Part shown: positions 9,157 to 20,452 of the stretch, piece by piece | How the letters are laid out: every line of letters begins with the position of its first letter | Position numbering within the stretch: the first letter of the stretch is position 1 | Source: Polaribacter sp. | GTDB taxonomy: Bacteria; Bacteroidota; Bacteroidia; Flavobacteriales; Flavobacteriaceae | Assembly: GCA_020740485.1 (NCBI GenBank) | Contig: DYMN01000008.1 | Location: 19,345-83,344, forward strand | Direction of reading: 5' to 3' | DNA: 64,000 nt | The notes under the pieces: generated by a model | The model's input: only the letters and a program-made list of their open reading frames with translations | What the model was told of the DNA's origin: nothing | Database searches by the model: none | Made by a program: the position numbers and the translations under genes

Positions 9157-11649
9157 TTATTCAATATCCGTGCCAATCTCATTTTCATTCACATCTATTC
9201 CGGTTTCATCCGCTTCTTCTTTTACCACTTTTGCTACAGATGCTATCTCGTCGGTTTCTTTCATATTGATGAGTTTTACGCCTTGTGTAGCTCTGCCCAT
9301 TACGCGCAGTGCGTTAACTTCCATTCTAATTGCGATTCCTGATTTATTGATAATCATCAAATCGTCATTATCAGTAACGTCTTTTATCGCAATTAATTGT
9401 CCGGTTTTTTCTGTAATGTTAATGGTTTTAACTCCTTTACCGCCACGATTGGTAATGCGATAATCTTCCAAACTGGAACGTTTTCCATATCCTTTTTCGG
9501 AAACAACGAGTATGTCACTACTTTGATCATTAATAGATACCATACCTATTAATTCATCATCATCATCAATCGTTATGCCGCGAACTCCTGAAGCTGTTCT
9601 GCCCATAGGGCGGGTTTTACTTTCTTCAAATCGAATGGCTTTTCCACTTTTGGCAGCTAACATAATTTGACTGTCACCGGTAGTAAGTTTTACTTCTAAC
9701 AATTCGTCGTCTTCACGTATTGTAATAGCAGCAATACCATTGGCTCTGGGGCGTGAATATTGTTCAAGTGACGTTTTTTTCACTATTCCATTTTTAGTTG
9801 CCATTATTACATAATGCGAGTTTACATATTCTGTATCCCGTAAATTAGCAGTAACCAAATAGGACATTACTTTATCATCCGGTTCAATATTGATTAAGTT
9901 TTGAATAGCGCGTCCTTTTGAGGTTTTGTTCCCTTCAGGAATTTCAAATACGCGCATCCAATACACTTTACCTTTTTGAGTAAAAATCAACATAAATTGA
10001 TGATTGGTTGCCACAAACATTTGTTCAAGGAAGTCCTCTTCACGTGTGCTAACTCCTTTTTGACCTCTTCCGCCACGAGCTTGTACTTTATACTCATTCA
10101 AATCAGTGCGTTTCATATATCCGGCGTGGGAAATGGTAACAAGAACTGTTGTATCGGGAATGATGTCTTCAATATTCATTTCTCCACCGGCATACTCTAT
10201 CACAGAACGACGTTTGTCTCCGTATTTTTCCTTTACTTCGAGCATTTCATCTTTGATGATTTGCATTCTGCGACTTTCAGATGCTAAGATGTCCTTTAAA
10301 TCTTCGATTAACTTTTTGATTTCGTCGTATTCCGCACGCAATTTGCTTTGTTCCAATCCGGTTAATTGACGCAAACGCATATCAACAATAGCACGTGATT
10401 GTTCATCACTTAAACCGAATCTTTCCATTAATCTCTCACGTGCATGATCCGTATCATTAGAAGTTTTGATGATTTCTATTACTTCATCAATATTATCAGA
10501 AGCAATAATCAATCCTTCTAAAATATGAGCTCGTTTTTCAGCTTTATCTAATTCGAATTTAGTACGTCTAACTACTACTTCATGACGATGTTCAACAAAG
10601 TATTTTATTAAATGTTTTAGATTTAATTGTTGTGGTCGTCCATTCACAATAGCTACGTTATTAACGCTAAATGAAGTTTGTAGCTGCGTATGCTTAAATA
10701 AATTATTTAACACTACATTTGGAACGGCATCTCTTTTGAGTTGATACACAATGCGCATTCCATTTCTGTCAGATTCATCTTTTAAATCAGAAATTCCTTC
10801 AATTTTTTTATCATTGATGAGATCAGCCGTTTGCTTAATCATCATGGCTTTATTTACTTGATAAGGGATTTCTGTAACGATTAGTAGGTTACGCCCGTTA
10901 TTTTCTTCAAAATGGGTTTTAGCTCTCAATACAATTCTACCTCTTCCGGTATGCAATGCATCCTTAACTCCTTCGTAACCATATATGATGCCTCCTGTAG
11001 GAAAATCAGGGGCTTTGACGTGTTGCATCAATTCATCAATGCTAATGTCTTTATTGTCAATATAAGCTATAATTCCGTCTACCACTTCCGTAAGGTTGTG
11101 TGGCGCCATATTGGTAGCCATCCCTACGGCAATTCCGGATGCTCCATTAACTAAGAGATTCGGTATACGAGTAGGAAGTACTGTCGGCTCTTCTAATGTA
11201 TCGTCAAAATTTAATTTGTGATCTACCGTATCTTTATCAATATCGGCTAACATATCTTCCGATATCTTTTGCAATCTTGCTTCAGTATAACGCATGGCTG
11301 CCGGCGGGTCATCATCAACAGAACCAAAGTTTCCTTGTCCGTCTATCATCATATAGCGCATGCTCCATTCTTGTGCCATACGCACCATAGAATCATACAC
11401 TGAAGTATCGCCGTGCGGGTGAAATTTACCCAATACTTCTCCTACTATTCTGGCAGATTTTTTATAAGCACCTGTTGATTTTATTCCTAATTCATGCATT
11501 CCAAAAAGTACCCTGCGGTGAACGGGTTTTAACCCGTCGCGTACATCAGGCAAAGCACGTGATACAATCACCGACATAGAATAATCTATGTAGGCTGATT
11601 TCATTTGATCCTCTATGTTAATAGGAATCAGTTTTTCTCCATCACTCAT
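9157..11649 (-). CDS. gyrA: DNA gyrase subunit A
   Basis: The 830-residue protein contains all GyrA landmarks. The breakage-reunion domain has the catalytic tyrosine Tyr121 in [10 protein letters not shown]. The quinolone-contact loop [10 protein letters not shown] spans 77-86, with Thr82 and Asp86 at the positions of E. coli Ser83 and Asp87. The GyrA box [10 protein letters not shown], required for DNA wrapping, is near 523. An acidic tail ends the protein. With GyrB (not in this window) it introduces negative supercoils. It heads a unit with the downstream TPR gene and is divergent from clpC. Confidence 0.97.
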   Translation of the reverse strand: MSDGEKLIPINIEDQMKSAYIDYSMSVIVSRALPDVRDGLKPVHRRVLFGMHELGIKSTGAYKKSARIVGEVLGKFHPHGDTSVYDSMVRMAQEWSMRYMMIDGQGNFGSVDDDPPAAMRYTEARLQKISEDMLADIDKDTVDHKLNFDDTLEEPTVLPTRIPNLLVNGASGIAVGMATNMAPHNLTEVVDGIIAYIDNKDISIDELMQHVKAPDFPTGGIIYGYEGVKDALHTGRGRIVLRAKTHFEENNGRNLLIVTEIPYQVNKAMMIKQTADLINDKKIEGISDLKDESDRNGMRIVYQLKRDAVPNVVLNNLFKHTQLQTSFSVNNVAIVNGRPQQLNLKHLIKYFVEHRHEVVVRRTKFELDKAEKRAHILEGLIIASDNIDEVIEIIKTSNDTDHARERLMERFGLSDEQSRAIVDMRLRQLTGLEQSKLRAEYDEIKKLIEDLKDILASESRRMQIIKDEMLEVKEKYGDKRRSVIEYAGGEMNIEDIIPDTTVLVTISHAGYMKRTDLNEYKVQARGGRGQKGVSTREEDFLEQMFVATNHQFMLIFTQKGKVYWMRVFEIPEGNKTSKGRAIQNLINIEPDDKVMSYLVTANLRDTEYVNSHYVIMATKNGIVKKTSLEQYSRPRANGIAAITIREDDELLEVKLTTGDSQIMLAAKSGKAIRFEESKTRPMGRTASGVRGITIDDDDELIGMVSINDQSSDILVVSEKGYGKRSSLEDYRITNRGGKGVKTINITEKTGQLIAIKDVTDNDDLMIINKSGIAIRMEVNALRVMGRATQGVKLINMKETDEIASVAKVVKEEADETGIDVNENEIGTDIE

Positions 11650-11963
11650 AATCGTTTAGCGTTGTTTAAAATTAAAAAAATAGTTGCGCAAGATACATTT
11701 TTTTACCGTATTTACCATATAAAATAGTAGTTATTTAAAGTTTTTATTAACAATATTTATTCAGGTTAAGGCATCTTAATACCCCTATTTTCAATTAATT
11801 ATATTTTAAAATTGTGAAAAGGTAGGATCTCCCGAAAAAAAAATGTTTTTTGGATAAAAAAAAGGACTAAATTTACATTGTGATATAAAAATAATATTAT
11901 TCCTTTGACGAAAATTTTAAAAGAAAAACACAAAATCAATATCTAAAATCTACACATAAAAAG
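11650..11963. other. Divergent gyrA/clpC intergenic region
   Basis: This is 314 bp without a gene, very AT-rich. I find no exact TAnnTTTG box for either gene. TACATTGT near 11874 (for clpC) and TATCTTGC on the minus strand near 11690 (for gyrA) are one to two mismatches away. No strong hairpin or repeat was seen. Confidence 0.4.
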
Positions 11964-14513
11964 ATGCACGATAATTTTTCACCAAAAGTAAAGGACGTTA
12001 TAGCCTTCAGTAAGGAAGAAGCACTTCGTTTGGGGCACGATTTTATAGGGACAGAGCACTTGATGCTTGGCATCCTTCGTCAAGGCGAAGGAAGAGCTAT
12101 CACTATCCTAAAGTCACAACAAGTAGATTTGCTGTTGCTTCGCAAAAAATTAGAAGATATTAGCCCGGCAAAAGATGCAGTAAATTTAAATCCCAATAGA
12201 CCGATTCACCTTACCAAACAAGCCGATAAAGCTTTAAAAACCACATTTTTAGAAGCAAAATTATACAAAGATGCCTCTATTAACACAGCGCATTTGTTAC
12301 TTTGTGTTTTGCGGAATGAAATTGATCCAACCACTAAACTTTTGCACCAATTTAATGCCACGTACAGCATTATTCGCAATGAGTACAAAGATCAATTTTC
12401 CAATCCAATAGAAGATACACCAAGTGCCGAATACTCTTCAGATGAAGGAAATATGGAAAATGATCCGTTTAGCTCTCGTCCTGCGCAAAATCCGCAGCAA
12501 GCGAAAAAGAACAGCAAAACACCTGTTTTAGATAATTTTGGTCGCGATTTGACTCAATTAGCCATAGACGGTAAATTAGACCCCGTAGTAGGTAGAAAAG
12601 CTGAAATAGAAAGGGTTTCTCAGATTTTAAGTCGCCGTAAAAAGAACAATCCCGTTTTAATAGGAGAGCCCGGCGTGGGAAAATCTGCTATAGCCGAAGG
12701 ATTGGCTTTGCGTATCATTCAAAGGAAAGTGTCTAGAATATTGTTTGATAAGCGTGTGGTTTCTTTAGACTTAGCGAGCTTGGTTGCCGGAACTAAATAC
12801 CGTGGACAGTTTGAAGAGCGAATGAAAGCTTTGATGAATGAATTGGAAAAAAATGACGATATTATATTGTTTATTGATGAAATTCACACGATAGTCGGCG
12901 CTGGTGGTGCCACCGGTTCCTTAGATGCTTCAAATATGCTAAAACCCGCATTAGCTCGTGGCGAAATACAATGTATCGGAGCAACTACATTAGACGAATA
13001 CCGACAAAATATTGAGAAAGACGGAGCTTTGGAGCGTCGTTTTCAAAAAGTGATAGTAGAACCCACCAGTATTGACGAAACCATTGAAATATTGCACAAT
13101 ATTAAGGATAAATACGAGGAGCACCACAATGTTACCTACACGGATGATGCTATTGAAGCTTGCGTGAAATTAACGGCACGTTATATGACCGATCGTTACT
13201 TACCGGACAAAGCGATAGACGCGTTGGACGAAGCGGGTTCACGTATTCATATTACCAATATTGTCGTGCCTAAAGAAGTACTTGAATTAGAACGTCAATT
13301 AGATGATGTTAAAGCAAAGAAAAACAGTGCAGTAACTACGCAAAAATACGAAGAAGCTGCTCGTTTGAGAGATGATGAAAAACGGATAGAAGCCGACTTA
13401 TTAATAGAGCAAAAACGTTGGGAAGAAGCTTCAAAACTCAATCGAGAAATTGTTACAGAAGATAATGTTGCCGAAGTAGTTTCAATGATGACCGGAATAC
13501 CTGTAAACAGAGTAGTAGAGGCAGAAAGTAGCCGTTTAAAAGAATTGCCACAACTTATTAAAAGTAAATTGATTGGTCAAGATGAAGCGGTAGAAAAAGT
13601 GGTTAAAGCCATTCAACGCAATAGAGTAGGGTTGAAAGATCCAAATAAACCAATTGGTTCTTTTATCTTTTTAGGTCAAACAGGAGTAGGTAAAACACAG
13701 TTAGCCAAAGTATTGGCGAAAGAATTATTTGCTTCGGAAGATGCCTTGATCAGAGTAGATATGAGCGAATACATGGAAAAATTTGCCATTTCTAGACTTA
13801 TCGGAGCGCCTCCGGGTTATGTAGGATATGAAGAGGGCGGGCAACTTACCGAGAAAGTACGTAGAAAACCTTATTCAGTAGTACTGTTAGATGAAATTGA
13901 GAAAGCCCATCCCGATGTGTTCAACATGTTGTTACAAATTTTGGATGATGGTTTTATCACCGATAGTCTTGGGAGAAAAATTGATTTCAGAAATGCAGTG
14001 ATAATCATGACTTCTAACATAGGTTCACGCGACTTGAAAGATTTTGGACAAGGAGTTGGTTTTTCAACTACTGCCAAAAAAGAACAGGAAGAAGAACATA
14101 CTAAAAGCGTGATACAAAATGCGTTAAAGAAAACTTTTGCGCCTGAATTTCTGAATCGTATAGACGATATCATCGTGTTCAAAGCATTAGAAAGAGAGCA
14201 CATACACCAAATTATTGATATAGAACTCAATAAATTGTATGGCAGAATCAAAGATTTGAGTTACAATTTGATTTTAACAGAAGAAGCCAAAGATTTTATT
14301 GCTGACAAAGGATTTGATAAACACTTTGGCGCCAGACCACTTAAGAGAGCCATCCAGAAATACGTAGAAGACGCATTAGCAGAAGAAATTGTGAATTCTA
14401 ATTTAAAGGAAGGTGATACCATCACGATGTCCTTAAACAAAGACAAGGACGGATTGGACATAAAAATTGGAGTAGGAGAGAGGCAGGAAGGTCAACCTGA
14501 AGGAATGGTATAG
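11964..14513 (+). CDS. clpC: ATP-dependent Clp protease ATP-binding subunit ClpC
   Basis: The 849-residue AAA+ unfoldase has a double Clp_N domain ([13 protein letters not shown] ... [11 protein letters not shown]), a first AAA module with Walker A GEPGVGKS near 233, a UVR-like middle segment ([14 protein letters not shown]), a second AAA module with Walker A GQTGVGKT near 571, and a C-terminal D2-small domain. It feeds substrates to ClpP and takes part in protein quality control and stress responses. Length and domain order are typical of Bacteroidota ClpC. It is transcribed divergently from gyrA and ends shortly before a hairpin terminator. Confidence 0.96.
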   Translation: MHDNFSPKVKDVIAFSKEEALRLGHDFIGTEHLMLGILRQGEGRAITILKSQQVDLLLLRKKLEDISPAKDAVNLNPNRPIHLTKQADKALKTTFLEAKLYKDASINTAHLLLCVLRNEIDPTTKLLHQFNATYSIIRNEYKDQFSNPIEDTPSAEYSSDEGNMENDPFSSRPAQNPQQAKKNSKTPVLDNFGRDLTQLAIDGKLDPVVGRKAEIERVSQILSRRKKNNPVLIGEPGVGKSAIAEGLALRIIQRKVSRILFDKRVVSLDLASLVAGTKYRGQFEERMKALMNELEKNDDIILFIDEIHTIVGAGGATGSLDASNMLKPALARGEIQCIGATTLDEYRQNIEKDGALERRFQKVIVEPTSIDETIEILHNIKDKYEEHHNVTYTDDAIEACVKLTARYMTDRYLPDKAIDALDEAGSRIHITNIVVPKEVLELERQLDDVKAKKNSAVTTQKYEEAARLRDDEKRIEADLLIEQKRWEEASKLNREIVTEDNVAEVVSMMTGIPVNRVVEAESSRLKELPQLIKSKLIGQDEAVEKVVKAIQRNRVGLKDPNKPIGSFIFLGQTGVGKTQLAKVLAKELFASEDALIRVDMSEYMEKFAISRLIGAPPGYVGYEEGGQLTEKVRRKPYSVVLLDEIEKAHPDVFNMLLQILDDGFITDSLGRKIDFRNAVIIMTSNIGSRDLKDFGQGVGFSTTAKKEQEEEHTKSVIQNALKKTFAPEFLNRIDDIIVFKALEREHIHQIIDIELNKLYGRIKDLSYNLILTEEAKDFIADKGFDKHFGARPLKRAIQKYVEDALAEEIVNSNLKEGDTITMSLNKDKDGLDIKIGVGERQEGQPEGMV

Positions 14514-14552
14514 TGTATCAAATTGAAATTCAATTATTTGAATATAACATAC

Positions 14553-14580
14553 TCCGAAAGAAAATTAGTTTTCTTTCGGA
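14553..14580 (+). terminator. Hairpin downstream of clpC
   Basis: TCCGAAAGAAAA and TTTTCTTTCGGA form a perfect 12-bp stem with loop TTAG, 40 bp after the clpC stop. The T run after it is weak (AATTT), so termination is likely but not certain. Its position argues against any gene starting at the GTG that overlaps the clpC stop. Confidence 0.6.
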
Positions 14581-14587
14581 ATTTAAT

Positions 14588-14764
14588 ATGATGCAAAAAG
14601 ATGAAATAGTAATTATTCATTTTTCTGACTGGAATTCTTTAGGACAATTACGAGATGTTCTCATCCAATTTGTTCACAGACAAGGATGTAGTACGGATTT
14701 CACACCTAATTCACCTGTGAACATCAGTATGAATTTGATAACCGAAATAGACAAACTACGGTAA
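14588..14764 (+). CDS. Small hypothetical protein
   Basis: An open frame of 58 codons begins ATGATG right after the clpC hairpin. The product (MMQKDEIVIIHFSDW ...) has no signal peptide or membrane helix and I recognise no family. The same frame stays open further upstream to a GTG at 14513, but that would run the gene through the hairpin. It may be a real small gene between clpC and umuD or a chance frame; codon content does not decide it. Confidence 0.35.
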   Translation: MMQKDEIVIIHFSDWNSLGQLRDVLIQFVHRQGCSTDFTPNSPVNISMNLITEIDKLR

Positions 14765-14775
14765 TATTTTTTTGC

Positions 14776-14793
14776 TCTCGATATCTATCGAGA
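14776..14793. repeat. 18-bp dispersed palindrome, variant of TCCCGATA-NN-TATCGGGA
   Basis: TCTCGATA and TATCGAGA are perfect 8-bp arms around TC. The length and arm pattern match the TCCCGATA/TATCGGGA elements at 56673 and 59339. It sits 28 bp before umuD, so an operator role for umuDC is an alternative. Confidence 0.5.
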
Positions 14794-14820
14794 TACTGAT
14801 TTGAAATTTATCTTTTGCAA

Positions 14821-15273
14821 ATGCTTGTCAAATTACACCATAGTAAATCGTTAGAAATTTATTCGGTGAATACCGAAAGTACTTTGCTTATTCCTTATGC
14901 AAAGCAGGGTATTAGTGCCGGATTTCCCTCACCGGCAGAAGATTTTTTGGATATTTCAATAGATTTAAACAAGGAATTAATCAAAAACCCAAGTGCCACT
15001 TTTTACGGAAGGGTAAAAGGCAATTCTATGATAGAAGCCGGGCTTTCCGATGGAGATTTACTGATCATTGACAAAAGTTTAGAGCCCAAAAATGGAAAAA
15101 TTGCTGTTTGTTTTATTGATGGTGAATTTACGGTGAAACGCATTAAAATCAGTAGAGAAAACGGAATTGTGTGGTTAGTGGCTGAAAATAAAGAATATAA
15201 ACCCATACGCGTCACACCCGAAAATGAATTGATGATTTGGGGAATAGTTACTACAGTCATCAAAAAGATGTAG
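14821..15273 (+). CDS. umuD: UmuD-like S24 family autoprotease, DNA polymerase V accessory subunit
   Basis: The 150-residue protein has the UmuD self-cleavage region SAGFPSP (cleavage expected between Ala33 and Gly34). The S24 catalytic pair is Ser69 in GRVKGNSM and Lys106 in EFTVKRIK. There is no N-terminal helix-turn-helix, so it is UmuD rather than LexA. After RecA-stimulated cleavage UmuD' would join UmuC to form the translesion polymerase Pol V. I chose the ATG at 14821 rather than the TTG two codons upstream. umuC follows 107 bp downstream. An 18-bp palindrome upstream is the only operator-like site seen. Confidence 0.9.
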   Translation: MLVKLHHSKSLEIYSVNTESTLLIPYAKQGISAGFPSPAEDFLDISIDLNKELIKNPSATFYGRVKGNSMIEAGLSDGDLLIIDKSLEPKNGKIAVCFIDGEFTVKRIKISRENGIVWLVAENKEYKPIRVTPENELMIWGIVTTVIKKM

Positions 15274-15318
15274 CCGGATGTTTGTTGTTTGTTGTTCATC
15301 GTTAAAGTCTTCTTTATA

Positions 15319-15380
15319 AATTTTTCAACTTTCAAAACTTCATCCTTCAAACTTCAAACTTTAAACTTCAAACTTTAACC
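15319..15380 (+). repeat. Low-complexity G-free leader repeat before umuC
   Basis: Degenerate repeats of CAAACTT/TTAAACTT (six or more units) run up to the umuC ATG. The sense strand has almost no G. Similar CAACTT-type repeats precede fabH. Confidence 0.5.
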
Positions 15381-16643
15381 ATGTACGCCTTAGTAGATTG
15401 CAATAATTTTTACGCTTCGTGCGAGCGGGTTTTTAGACCGAATTTGGTAGGAAAACCGGTGGTTGTGCTGTCTAATAACGATGGCTGCGTCATCGCCAGA
15501 AGTAATGAAGCCAAAGCATTGGGAATTCCGATGGGAGCACCGGCATTTCAATTTCAAAAATTATTCGATGAACATAAAGTAGCAGTATTTTCAACGAATT
15601 TTGTTTTGTATGGTGATATGAGTATGCGCATCATGACTTTACTTTCAGATATGGCCCCGGAAATTGAGGTCTATAGTATAGATGAAGCTTTTTTAAGATT
15701 CAAAGGATTTGAAAATTTAGATTATGAAAAATATGGAAAAGAAATAGAACGAAAGGTATATAAAAGTACAGGAATTCCCGTCAGCATTGGATTTGCACCG
15801 ACAAAAGCATTGGCTAAGGTTGCCAATAAAATAGCTAAAAAATATCCACAAAAAACTAATAATGTGTATGTTATAGATTCGGAAAGCAAACGAAGCAAAG
15901 CCCTAAAATGGCTTAAAGTAGAAGATGTGTGGGGTATCGGACGCAGATTTTCTAAAAAATTATATGAGCAGCAAGTCAACACAGCTTATGATTTCATTTC
16001 ATTATCAGATGATTATGTTAGAGGGATGATGAGTGTGGTAGGATTGAGACTCAAAAAGGATTTAGAAGGCGAAGAAACTTTGGATTTGGAAGAAAGAAAG
16101 CCAAAACAAGCCATTGCCACCACGAGATCGTTTGAAAAAATGTATACTGAATATGAAGATGTAAAGGAAAGAATATCGAGTTTTGCTATCAAATGTTCTG
16201 AAAAATTAAGGCAACAAAAAACGCATTGCAATGAAGTGATGGTGTTTATACATTCCAATGGGTTTCGGAAAGATTTACCGCAGTACTATAAAAATATTGT
16301 TGTAAAAACGGAATTTCCAACACACGCAGCTAATGACATCGTGCGACATGCCGTCATTGGGTTAAAAACCATTTTCAAAGGAGGTTTTCAATACAAAAAA
16401 GCTGGAGTTATTGTCAGCGGTCTGTCACCGGAAAATGAAAAACAATATACTTTGTTTAGTACAGAAAACGTTAGATTAGATCCTTTGATGAAAACAATTG
16501 ATAAAATCAATTTTAGTTTAGGAACAAACAAAGTTAAATTAGCTTGTCAAGATTTAGGACGCACTTGGAAAATGCGCCAAGAAAAACTATCCAATCGTTA
16601 TACCACCAATTTGAATGAAATTATTGAGATTAACACAGAATAA
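15381..16643 (+). CDS. umuC: DNA polymerase V catalytic subunit UmuC (Y-family)
   Basis: The 420-residue Y-family polymerase has the metal-binding motifs Asp6 in [17 protein letters not shown] and Asp101-Glu102 in YSIDEAF. The thumb and little-finger regions and the C-terminal UmuC extension with [14 protein letters not shown] follow. It copies past DNA lesions together with UmuD'. It stands directly behind umuD, the standard arrangement. A perfect 20-bp terminator stem shared with the convergent lrp-like gene ends it. Confidence 0.95.
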   Translation: MYALVDCNNFYASCERVFRPNLVGKPVVVLSNNDGCVIARSNEAKALGIPMGAPAFQFQKLFDEHKVAVFSTNFVLYGDMSMRIMTLLSDMAPEIEVYSIDEAFLRFKGFENLDYEKYGKEIERKVYKSTGIPVSIGFAPTKALAKVANKIAKKYPQKTNNVYVIDSESKRSKALKWLKVEDVWGIGRRFSKKLYEQQVNTAYDFISLSDDYVRGMMSVVGLRLKKDLEGEETLDLEERKPKQAIATTRSFEKMYTEYEDVKERISSFAIKCSEKLRQQKTHCNEVMVFIHSNGFRKDLPQYYKNIVVKTEFPTHAANDIVRHAVIGLKTIFKGGFQYKKAGVIVSGLSPENEKQYTLFSTENVRLDPLMKTIDKINFSLGTNKVKLACQDLGRTWKMRQEKLSNRYTTNLNEIIEINTE

Positions 16644-16718
16644 ACAAACTATTTTTCAAGTACTTTTTTTGTATTATAATTTATATTATGTTAAATTGAG
16701 TTTATTTCAAACCTTTTT

Positions 16719-16761
16719 CTCATAAAAAAAGCCGAAATAAAATTTCGGCTTTTTTTATGAG
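16719..16761. terminator. Bidirectional terminator between umuC and the Lrp-like gene
   Basis: A perfect 20-bp stem (arms 16719-16738 and 16742-16761, core AAAAAAAGCCGAAAT / ATTTCGGCTTTTTTT) has a 3-nt loop. The A and T runs in the arms serve as tails in both directions. Confidence 0.9.
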
Positions 16762-16775
16762 ATATTTACAGCGAT

Positions 16776-17255
16776 TTATATTTCTCTGAATATTTTATGC
16801 ATCAATCGTTTTTTATCATTGATGCTTTCTTCTAGAGAAATCATAGTTTCTGTTCTGTAAACTCCGGGAATTTCATCAATTTGGTAAATAACTTCTTTAG
16901 CGTGATTTGTATCTTTAGCTCTAATTTTACAGAAAATATTGTATTTACCGGCAGTAACATAAGCAATAGTTACATAAGGTATTTTTTCAAGATTGTTGAT
17001 GACTTCTTTGGTATAGGAAGTTTTATCTAAAAAAATCCCTACATGAGCAATAAAAGAAAATCCCATTTTTTCATAATTCACAGTAAGGGTTGCACCTTTT
17101 ATAACGCTTTCATCTTCCATTTTTTTAACTCTTACATGTATAGTTCCGGCTGAAACGTTTAGTTTCTTTGCAATATCAGTGAATGGAGTTCTTGCATTAT
17201 CTATTAATGTATCTAAAATTTGATGATCAATTTCATCTAAAAAATATTTTTTCAT
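16776..17255 (-). CDS. Lrp/AsnC family transcriptional regulator
   Basis: The 159-residue protein has an N-terminal winged helix-turn-helix (DEIDHQILDTLIDNARTPFTDIAKKLNVSAGTIHVRVKKM, about 6-45) and a C-terminal RAM ligand-binding domain. Lrp/AsnC proteins sense amino acids and form octamers. Target genes are not shown by the sequence; nearby candidates include its own promoter, glyA and gltB. A good promoter lies upstream and leaves a leader of about 110 nt, long for a simple gene. Confidence 0.92.
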   Translation of the reverse strand: MKKYFLDEIDHQILDTLIDNARTPFTDIAKKLNVSAGTIHVRVKKMEDESVIKGATLTVNYEKMGFSFIAHVGIFLDKTSYTKEVINNLEKIPYVTIAYVTAGKYNIFCKIRAKDTNHAKEVIYQIDEIPGVYRTETMISLEESINDKKRLMHKIFREI

Positions 17256-17368
17256 TTTTTTGAAATATTTACAATTAAAATGCTTGTTATTTAAAAATTA
17301 AAAATAGTAAAACAACTAGAATAAACCTATGATAATTTATATATTGATAAAATATATAGATTTTTTTG

Positions 17369-17398
17369 CAAATATAACAAATTTAACACAACTTACAA
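17369..17398 (-). promoter_or_regulatory. Promoter of the Lrp-like gene
   Basis: On the minus strand TATATTTG (17369-17376) fits the -7 consensus and TTG (17396-17398) is 19 nt upstream. Expected start of transcription is near 17365. Confidence 0.6.
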
Positions 17399-17402
17399 GT
17401 AC

Positions 17403-18497
17403 TTAGATTAATAATTTATCAACAATAAACCTATTTAACTCCATTCCCTCTGCATTTACAGTATTGTGAAAATATTTATCTTTTAATTCATTATCAATAA
17501 TTATAGTTTCTGAAGGGTCTATAATATTTACGAGGATATTATCTTTAAGAACTTTCTTTAACCTTATCCCAATCTCAGAAATTTTACTATTGTAAATAGT
17601 GTTTACAATCTTAAAATCATAATATAATTTATCATTTGAAGGAATATTAAAATATAAATTAAAATCTGGGAATTCATTGTCAGCTATTGATTTAAGGGCT
17701 TCGAGTAGTATGATGGTGTGAATTTTTCGAGTGTATTCTCTTTCAAAATCTGTCTGAAAATAGCCTGATTCTATCAAAATAGTAGGGATATTCATAGATT
17801 GAATTGTATCTCCAAAACACGAATCACAAAAAGTATCATTGTATCTTCCTACGCTACCCGGTTCAATTTTTTGTAATAGTTTATTCATGGTAACAATGAC
17901 TGACATTGCTTTTTGTCTTGTAGGTGTAAGTGTTTTTTCTTTGTCGGCTGCCGGCGCTAATAATGAAATACTCGCAATTTTGTCAGTCCCTTTCACATTG
18001 TAAAAACCGGTTTGATCGTGTAAATTAAACGCAAAGTCAGGTTTCAAAAGCTCAATTTCTGATAAAAGTAATCGTGATTCAGCATTTAGTAACGTTTTAG
18101 CATCTCTATTGATATCTAAACCGTAAATATTTTCCCTTGTAAACAGATTTGATCCATCAGGATTTAACATTGGAATGAAATACAGAGTACAATTTTCTAA
18201 AATAGAATTAATTACATCCGTAAACTTATAATAGTTTACAATATTAAACAAATCGAAAATGCTTTTGGTAGCTGTACTTTCATCCCCATGCATTTGAGTC
18301 CATAACAAAATTTTCAACTTCCCCTTACCTATCTCTATTCTGTAAATTGGTAGATTATTCTCAGAAAAACCAACAACTTTATATTTAAATAATTGTTTAT
18401 TTAGCTTATTAATTTCACTTTCAATGCTGTCAAAAGTTAAATTTAAACCTTTTAAGTTTGGGTTTAATATCAAATCATAGTTAGATAACATATCCAT
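17403..18497 (-). CDS. M14 family zinc carboxypeptidase-like protein
   Basis: Counting from the ATG at 18497 (364 residues), the zinc-binding HxxE is His70-Glu73 in TQMHGDES. An NPDG ... INRDA segment and a LHDQ His follow, as in M14 metallocarboxypeptidases. No signal peptide is present, so it probably acts in the cytoplasm on peptides or as a deacylase-type enzyme. An in-frame ATG exists at 18560, but a TATTTTTG -7 box at 18515-18522 lies between the two, which favours 18497 or the ATG two codons further in. A neighbouring role is not evident. Confidence 0.75.
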   Translation of the reverse strand: MDMLSNYDLILNPNLKGLNLTFDSIESEINKLNKQLFKYKVVGFSENNLPIYRIEIGKGKLKILLWTQMHGDESTATKSIFDLFNIVNYYKFTDVINSILENCTLYFIPMLNPDGSNLFTRENIYGLDINRDAKTLLNAESRLLLSEIELLKPDFAFNLHDQTGFYNVKGTDKIASISLLAPAADKEKTLTPTRQKAMSVIVTMNKLLQKIEPGSVGRYNDTFCDSCFGDTIQSMNIPTILIESGYFQTDFEREYTRKIHTIILLEALKSIADNEFPDFNLYFNIPSNDKLYYDFKIVNTIYNSKISEIGIRLKKVLKDNILVNIIDPSETIIIDNELKDKYFHNTVNAEGMELNRFIVDKLLI

Positions 18498-18706
18498 AAT
18501 ATATATTTTATTTTCAAAAATAACAATAATTTCAATTACGGATGTAAATTTAATATTCATACATTTGTAAACAATAATTGTTTAATTTTGTAATTAGTTT
18601 TTTACATCTGTTAAGGCAATAATATTTGCTTATAATTAATGTGTAAAAATATGCAATCCAGTGTTTTAACATGTTATTATTAAACTAATTATTTAATTTA
18701 TCTACA

Positions 18707-19165
18707 ATGAGTGAATTTAACTTTAATGAACGTTTAGAAAAATTGATGGAGAACTATGAAATGACTCCATCCATGTTTGCTGATAAAATTGGCGTGCAAC
18801 GATCAGGGATATCTCATTTGCTTTCTGGTAGAAATAATCCTAGTTTGGATTTTATTATTAAAGTTTTGGATAATTTCCCTGAAATTAGTTTTGAATGGTT
18901 AGCGAAGGGAAAAGGAAATATGTTTAATTCTAAAAATGGTGTTGTATCTAATTCGAGTCACACCCCTACTCTATTTGATCAATTTATTGAATCACCTGAA
19001 AAATTAGAATCTAAACCTAAAATTGAGATGAAAATCCCACACAATATTAAGGAAACTGATCATAAATTAGCTCAAAATGAGACTAAAACAAAAAAACCAA
19101 TAGATAGACTATTGGTTTTGTATAAAGATGGAAGTTTTGAAACTTTTTACAATACGGAAGGGTAA
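18707..19165 (+). CDS. XRE-type helix-turn-helix transcriptional regulator
   Basis: The 152-residue protein has an N-terminal HTH_3 domain (about 8-65: [42 protein letters not shown]). A low-complexity linker follows, then a conserved-looking C-terminal tail ([17 protein letters not shown]). It probably binds DNA as a dimer; the target is unknown. Its last 19 bp overlap the 3' end of the convergent glyA gene, both frames ending inside the other. Confidence 0.85.
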   Translation: MSEFNFNERLEKLMENYEMTPSMFADKIGVQRSGISHLLSGRNNPSLDFIIKVLDNFPEISFEWLAKGKGNMFNSKNGVVSNSSHTPTLFDQFIESPEKLESKPKIEMKIPHNIKETDHKLAQNETKTKKPIDRLLVLYKDGSFETFYNTEG

Positions 19166-20427
19166 ATTGTAAAATTTTTCATCATTTTTTTAACTTTTTC
19201 GCCTACTTTATTGATAATATCTTCATTTTCATAATTCATTAAAACTTCATCCATAAAATCAACAATACTTATCATATCATTTTCTACAAGACCTCTTGAG
19301 GTAATTGCCGCTGTTCCTATTCTAATTCCACTTGTTATAAAAGGAGATTGGGTGTCAAATGGTACCATATTTTTATTAACAGTAATATGGGCTTTCACTA
19401 ATGCGTTTTCAGCTTGTTTTCCGGTTATATTTTTATTTCTTAAATCAATAAGCATCAAATGATTATCTGTTCCACCTGAAACCAATTGATAATCTCTTTT
19501 CAGTAACTCTTTTGCAAGAGTTTCTGCATTTTTTTTCAATTGTAATTGGTAAAATAAAAATTCATCTGAAAGCGCTTCGGCAAATGCCACAGCTTTAGCA
19601 GCAATTACGTTTTCTAAAGGACCTCCTTGCATACCCGGAAAAACCGATGCATTGAGTAGTGCTGACATTTTTTTGATTTCTCCATTTTTTAAAGTCTCTC
19701 CCCATGGATTATCAAAATCTTTCCCCATTAAAATTAGTCCACCTCTTGGTCCTCTTAGTGTTTTGTGCGTTGTAGTAGTGATAAAATGACAATATGGGAC
19801 AGGATCACTTAGTATTCCTTTGGCAATAAGCCCAGCAGGGTGTGCAATATCTCCCATTAAAAGAGCTCCTACTTCATCAGCTACTTCTCTAAAACGTTTA
19901 TAATCAATATCTCTTGAATACGCCGAAGCTCCTGCAATTATCAATTTTGGTTTAACTTTTTTTGCAGTATTTTCTAAAGCATCGTAGTCAATTCTACCAG
20001 TTTCTTTATTAACACCATAGGAATATACTTTATACAATTTACCGGAAAAATTAACAGGAGAGCCATGTGTCAAATGTCCACCGTGGGATAAATCAAAACC
20101 TAAAATCACATCACCTGGTTTTAAAACAGCTTGATAAACAGCAGCATTAGCTTGAGAACCTGAGTGAGGTTGAACGTTCGCATATTCAGCGCCAAACAAC
20201 AGCTTGGCTCTGTCTATAGCTATTTGCTCTACTTTGTCAACCACTTCACAACCCCCATAATATCTTTTTCCCGGATAACCTTCGGCATATTTATTAGTCA
20301 AAACGGAACCCATTGCTTTTAAAACCTCCTTACTAACGTAGTTTTCAGAAGCAATAAGCTCTATACCATACTTTTGACGTTTTTTTTCTTTTTTAATTAA
20401 TTTAAAAATTTCATTATCGAAAATCAT
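19147..20427 (-). CDS. glyA: Serine hydroxymethyltransferase
   Basis: The 426-residue PLP enzyme converts serine and tetrahydrofolate to glycine and 5,10-methylene-THF. The PLP lysine is Lys222 in [14 protein letters not shown]. The N-terminal [11 protein letters not shown] and YPGKRYYGG blocks are also present. The gene is convergent with the XRE gene and overlaps it by 19 bp. A structured region 26-103 nt upstream of the ATG may be a regulatory leader (separate entry). Confidence 0.97.
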   Translation of the reverse strand: MIFDNEIFKLIKKEKKRQKYGIELIASENYVSKEVLKAMGSVLTNKYAEGYPGKRYYGGCEVVDKVEQIAIDRAKLLFGAEYANVQPHSGSQANAAVYQAVLKPGDVILGFDLSHGGHLTHGSPVNFSGKLYKVYSYGVNKETGRIDYDALENTAKKVKPKLIIAGASAYSRDIDYKRFREVADEVGALLMGDIAHPAGLIAKGILSDPVPYCHFITTTTHKTLRGPRGGLILMGKDFDNPWGETLKNGEIKKMSALLNASVFPGMQGGPLENVIAAKAVAFAEALSDEFLFYQLQLKKNAETLAKELLKRDYQLVSGGTDNHLMLIDLRNKNITGKQAENALVKAHITVNKNMVPFDTQSPFITSGIRIGTAAITSRGLVENDMISIVDFMDEVLMNYENEDIINKVGEKVKKMMKNFTIYPSVL

Positions 20428-20452
20428 ATATTATTGAATTTAAAATTAAAGG

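Noticed and set aside
9976..10369. Plus-strand open frames antisense to gyrA
   Set aside because: They are mirror frames of a strongly conserved gene, with no start context or protein features.
14513..14587. GTG start overlapping the clpC stop as a gene start
   Set aside because: The stretch contains a 12-bp perfect hairpin that fits a clpC terminator; the ATG at 14588 is the better start if the small gene is real.
17403..18560. Start of the M14 gene at the ATG 18560
   Set aside because: A good -7 box lies downstream of it at 18515-18522 and the added 21 residues are not like the family N-terminus; 18497 was preferred.
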